From assembly GCA_937941715.1 (NCBI GenBank), contig CALDGX010000246.1, positions 1 through 34,381 on the forward strand: a DNA stretch of 34,381 nt. Reading direction: 5' to 3'. The position numbers and the translations under genes were made by a program. Of the stretch, positions 33,591 to 34,381 are shown in pieces. Below the pieces are notes generated by a model. It had not been told where the DNA came from, did no database searches, and worked only from the letters and a program-made list of their open reading frames with translations. This DNA is from an uncultured Chloracidobacterium sp. (GTDB taxonomy: Bacteria; Acidobacteriota; Blastocatellia; Pyrinomonadales; Pyrinomonadaceae). The first letter of the stretch is position 1; every line of letters begins with the position of its first letter.

Positions 33591-33819
33591 CGTCAACCCC
33601 GCGCTCGAAGTCGTACAGGCCTGCGCGAAAGCTCTGGATGTTTCCGCCTCGTACCTGGTCGGCTCCGACGACGAGCCGCATCCAAAGAAGAAAAAGACCG
33701 GACCCGTCACTCCTCTCGAACGCAAGTTCCAGGAAGTCAGAAAACTCCCAAAGAAAAAGCAGGACTTCATCCTGCAATTTCTCGATACCGTACTCGAAAG
33801 CAACCAGCAAAAGGCGTGA
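33571..33819 (+). pseudogene. XRE-family HTH regulator, 5'-truncated
   Basis: The plus-strand frame gives LVIERRAVNPALEVVQACAK followed by ALDVSASYLVGSDDEP, which is the last helices of an XRE (Cro/C1) DNA-binding domain. A lysine-rich linker (PHPKKKKTGPVTP) and a C-terminal helix (LPKKKQDFILQFLDTVLESN) follow, typical of small XRE regulators. The first three helices, including most of the recognition element, are missing: upstream of about 33571 the sequence belongs to the antisense RHS fragment. The two overlap over gatcgaacgccg (33576-33587), which reads sensibly in both genes. The remnant should not bind DNA. It is pointed toward the immunity gene, on the opposite strand. Confidence 0.7.
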
Positions 33820-33901
33820 ACAAAGAAAAAGACAACCTCAAAAAAGGCTGTCAAGTGTTATTTCCGATTTTCGACCTGCCGATAAGTTAGAAGTATTGCT
33901 G

Positions 33902-34270
33902 CTAACCATCAGGAGGCGAAGCAAGGCGATTCGTTGATAGATCGATGATTTCCCACTCGTCTGGAGAAGGCTTTCGAAAAGGTATTGACCCGTCCGCTTT
34001 CAGAATCTCAAGCATACTCACTTCTTCCTCAATAGCGAAAACAACCGCACTTACGGAAATACCATCGTCGTCAACGAACATTGCTTCGACGGGATAGTAC
34101 CACTGCTTTGAAGATTTCGTCGTGCGAAATTTCAAAATGCCGTCAGGAATTAGTTCTTCAACACGGTCGTCAGCGGGAAGTCTTACAACAGGTGCTTCTC
34201 CCTTAGATTGATAGCTTAAGATTCGCTCTAAGAGACCTTTTTCGTCCGCTTTCAAGGTTCGATAGCTCAT
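33902..34270 (-). CDS. probable immunity-type protein beside RHS toxin tail
   Basis: The 122-residue, acidic, cytosolic protein (SYRTLKADEKGLLERILSYQ; then PDGILKF, PVEAMFVDDDGISVSAVVFA, MLEILKADGS, PDEWEII) is soluble and has no signal peptide. The opening 'YRxLxxDEKGLLExIL' and the 'F.D.DG..V...L......LEI.K.DGS' end resemble the DUF6984 group found next to polymorphic toxins; this is from memory and tentative. The ATG at 34270 comes one base after the stop codon of the gene entering from the right, the coupling expected for a toxin-immunity pair. A second ATG (34291) would overlap that gene by 20 bases. Neither start has a good ribosome-binding site. Confidence 0.6.
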   Translation of the reverse strand: MSYRTLKADEKGLLERILSYQSKGEAPVVRLPADDRVEELIPDGILKFRTTKSSKQWYYPVEAMFVDDDGISVSAVVFAIEEEVSMLEILKADGSIPFRKPSPDEWEIIDLSTNRLASPPDG

Positions 34271-34271
34271 A

Positions 34272-34381
34272 CTATTTTTTTGTCGGATCATAGTATGTTC
34301 CGATCCTGATGGTTCCGTCCGCTAGGGGAAGCATGGGGTCAGGCATGCGATATTGCGATTCTCTGCTCGGAGTCTGACCGT
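34272..34381 (-). CDS. C-terminal 35 codons of a gene entering from the right, probably RHS toxin
   Basis: The minus strand is open from the window edge and reads GQTPSRESQYRMPDPMLPLA then DGTIRIGTYYDPTKK before a TAG at 34272-34274. The gene's body lies outside the window. The identification as a toxin tip is inference from context: RHS sequence of the same polarity lies nearby, and a small acidic gene starts one base after the stop. The tail has no hallmark nuclease motif in the visible part. The ending YYDPTKK is basic, as many toxin tips are. Confidence 0.5.
   Translation of the reverse strand, partial: GQTPSRESQYRMPDPMLPLADGTIRIGTYYDPTKK

Noticed and set aside
33591..33854. N-terminal 88 codons of the open frame containing the RHS fragment
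   Set aside because: The sequence (FFEVVFFFVHAFCWLL, GPVFFFFGCGSS) is the reverse complement of the lysine-rich XRE regulator tail, not an RHS head or signal peptide.
1..34381. tRNA, rRNA, CRISPR arrays, insertion sequences
   Set aside because: Looked for by eye across the window; no regularly spaced repeats, transposase or integrase motifs or tRNA-like cloverleafs were seen. A covariance-model scan would be needed to exclude small RNAs.

Overview
The window looks like a chromosomal segment of a Gram-negative bacterium, most likely an acidobacterium of the Blastocatellia/Pyrinomonadaceae type. This is inferred, not proven, from: a ~1,085-residue Oar-like TonB-dependent receptor with an N-terminal carboxypeptidase-regulatory domain; FG-GAP proteins; RHS debris; moderately high G+C; and several signal peptides ending in F(G/A)Q. 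No rRNA, tRNA, CRISPR array, transposase or integrase was found.

Left part (1-7,000), nearly all on the minus strand: the 3' end of a PepSY membrane protein (plus strand) converges on a dsbB-dsbA pair for extracytoplasmic disulfide formation. Then come a small cysteine-containing secreted protein, the universal ATPase YchF, an unrecognised 307-residue protein, and a large secreted protein joining Asp-box-like motifs, a DUF1906 glycoside-hydrolase-like domain and six FG-GAP repeats. The promoter regions of ychF and of the DUF1906 gene share a bipartite sequence.

Positions 7,000-12,150: a zinc-ribbon/PH-domain membrane protein, rfbB and rfbD (dTDP-rhamnose pathway, without rfbA or rfbC here) run rightward. 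They converge on a Wzc-like tyrosine autokinase, so this is an exopolysaccharide-related neighbourhood.

Positions 12,150-16,075: a divergent control region leads into a 1,244-residue oxidoreductase. It fuses a helical N-terminal region, a cysteine-rich iron-sulfur segment, a GltD/NfnB-like flavoprotein module and a PyrK/NfnA-like FAD-NAD(P)-[2Fe-2S] module. It is the most unusual complete gene in the window.

Positions 16,079-25,480, minus strand: a methyltransferase, an unknown anchored protein, a Rhizobium-type asparaginase, recN, an M14 carboxypeptidase, a glycogen debranching enzyme and a family 4 glycosyltransferase. The last five are closely spaced and may be co-transcribed. A strong terminator separates them from the TonB-dependent receptor gene.

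Positions 28,850-32,000: a 0.6-kb regulatory gap, a PilZ-like protein with a very strong ribosome-binding site, an unknown secreted protein, a 47-residue membrane protein and a VanX-type D-Ala-D-Ala dipeptidase.

Positions 32,000-34,381 are scrambled accessory DNA: a low-complexity and dispersed-repeat-like stretch, an RHS cassette truncated at both ends, an XRE regulator lacking its N-terminal half, a probable immunity protein, and the last 35 codons of a gene entering from the right edge that is probably an RHS toxin tip. It looks like the wreckage zone of a polymorphic-toxin locus.
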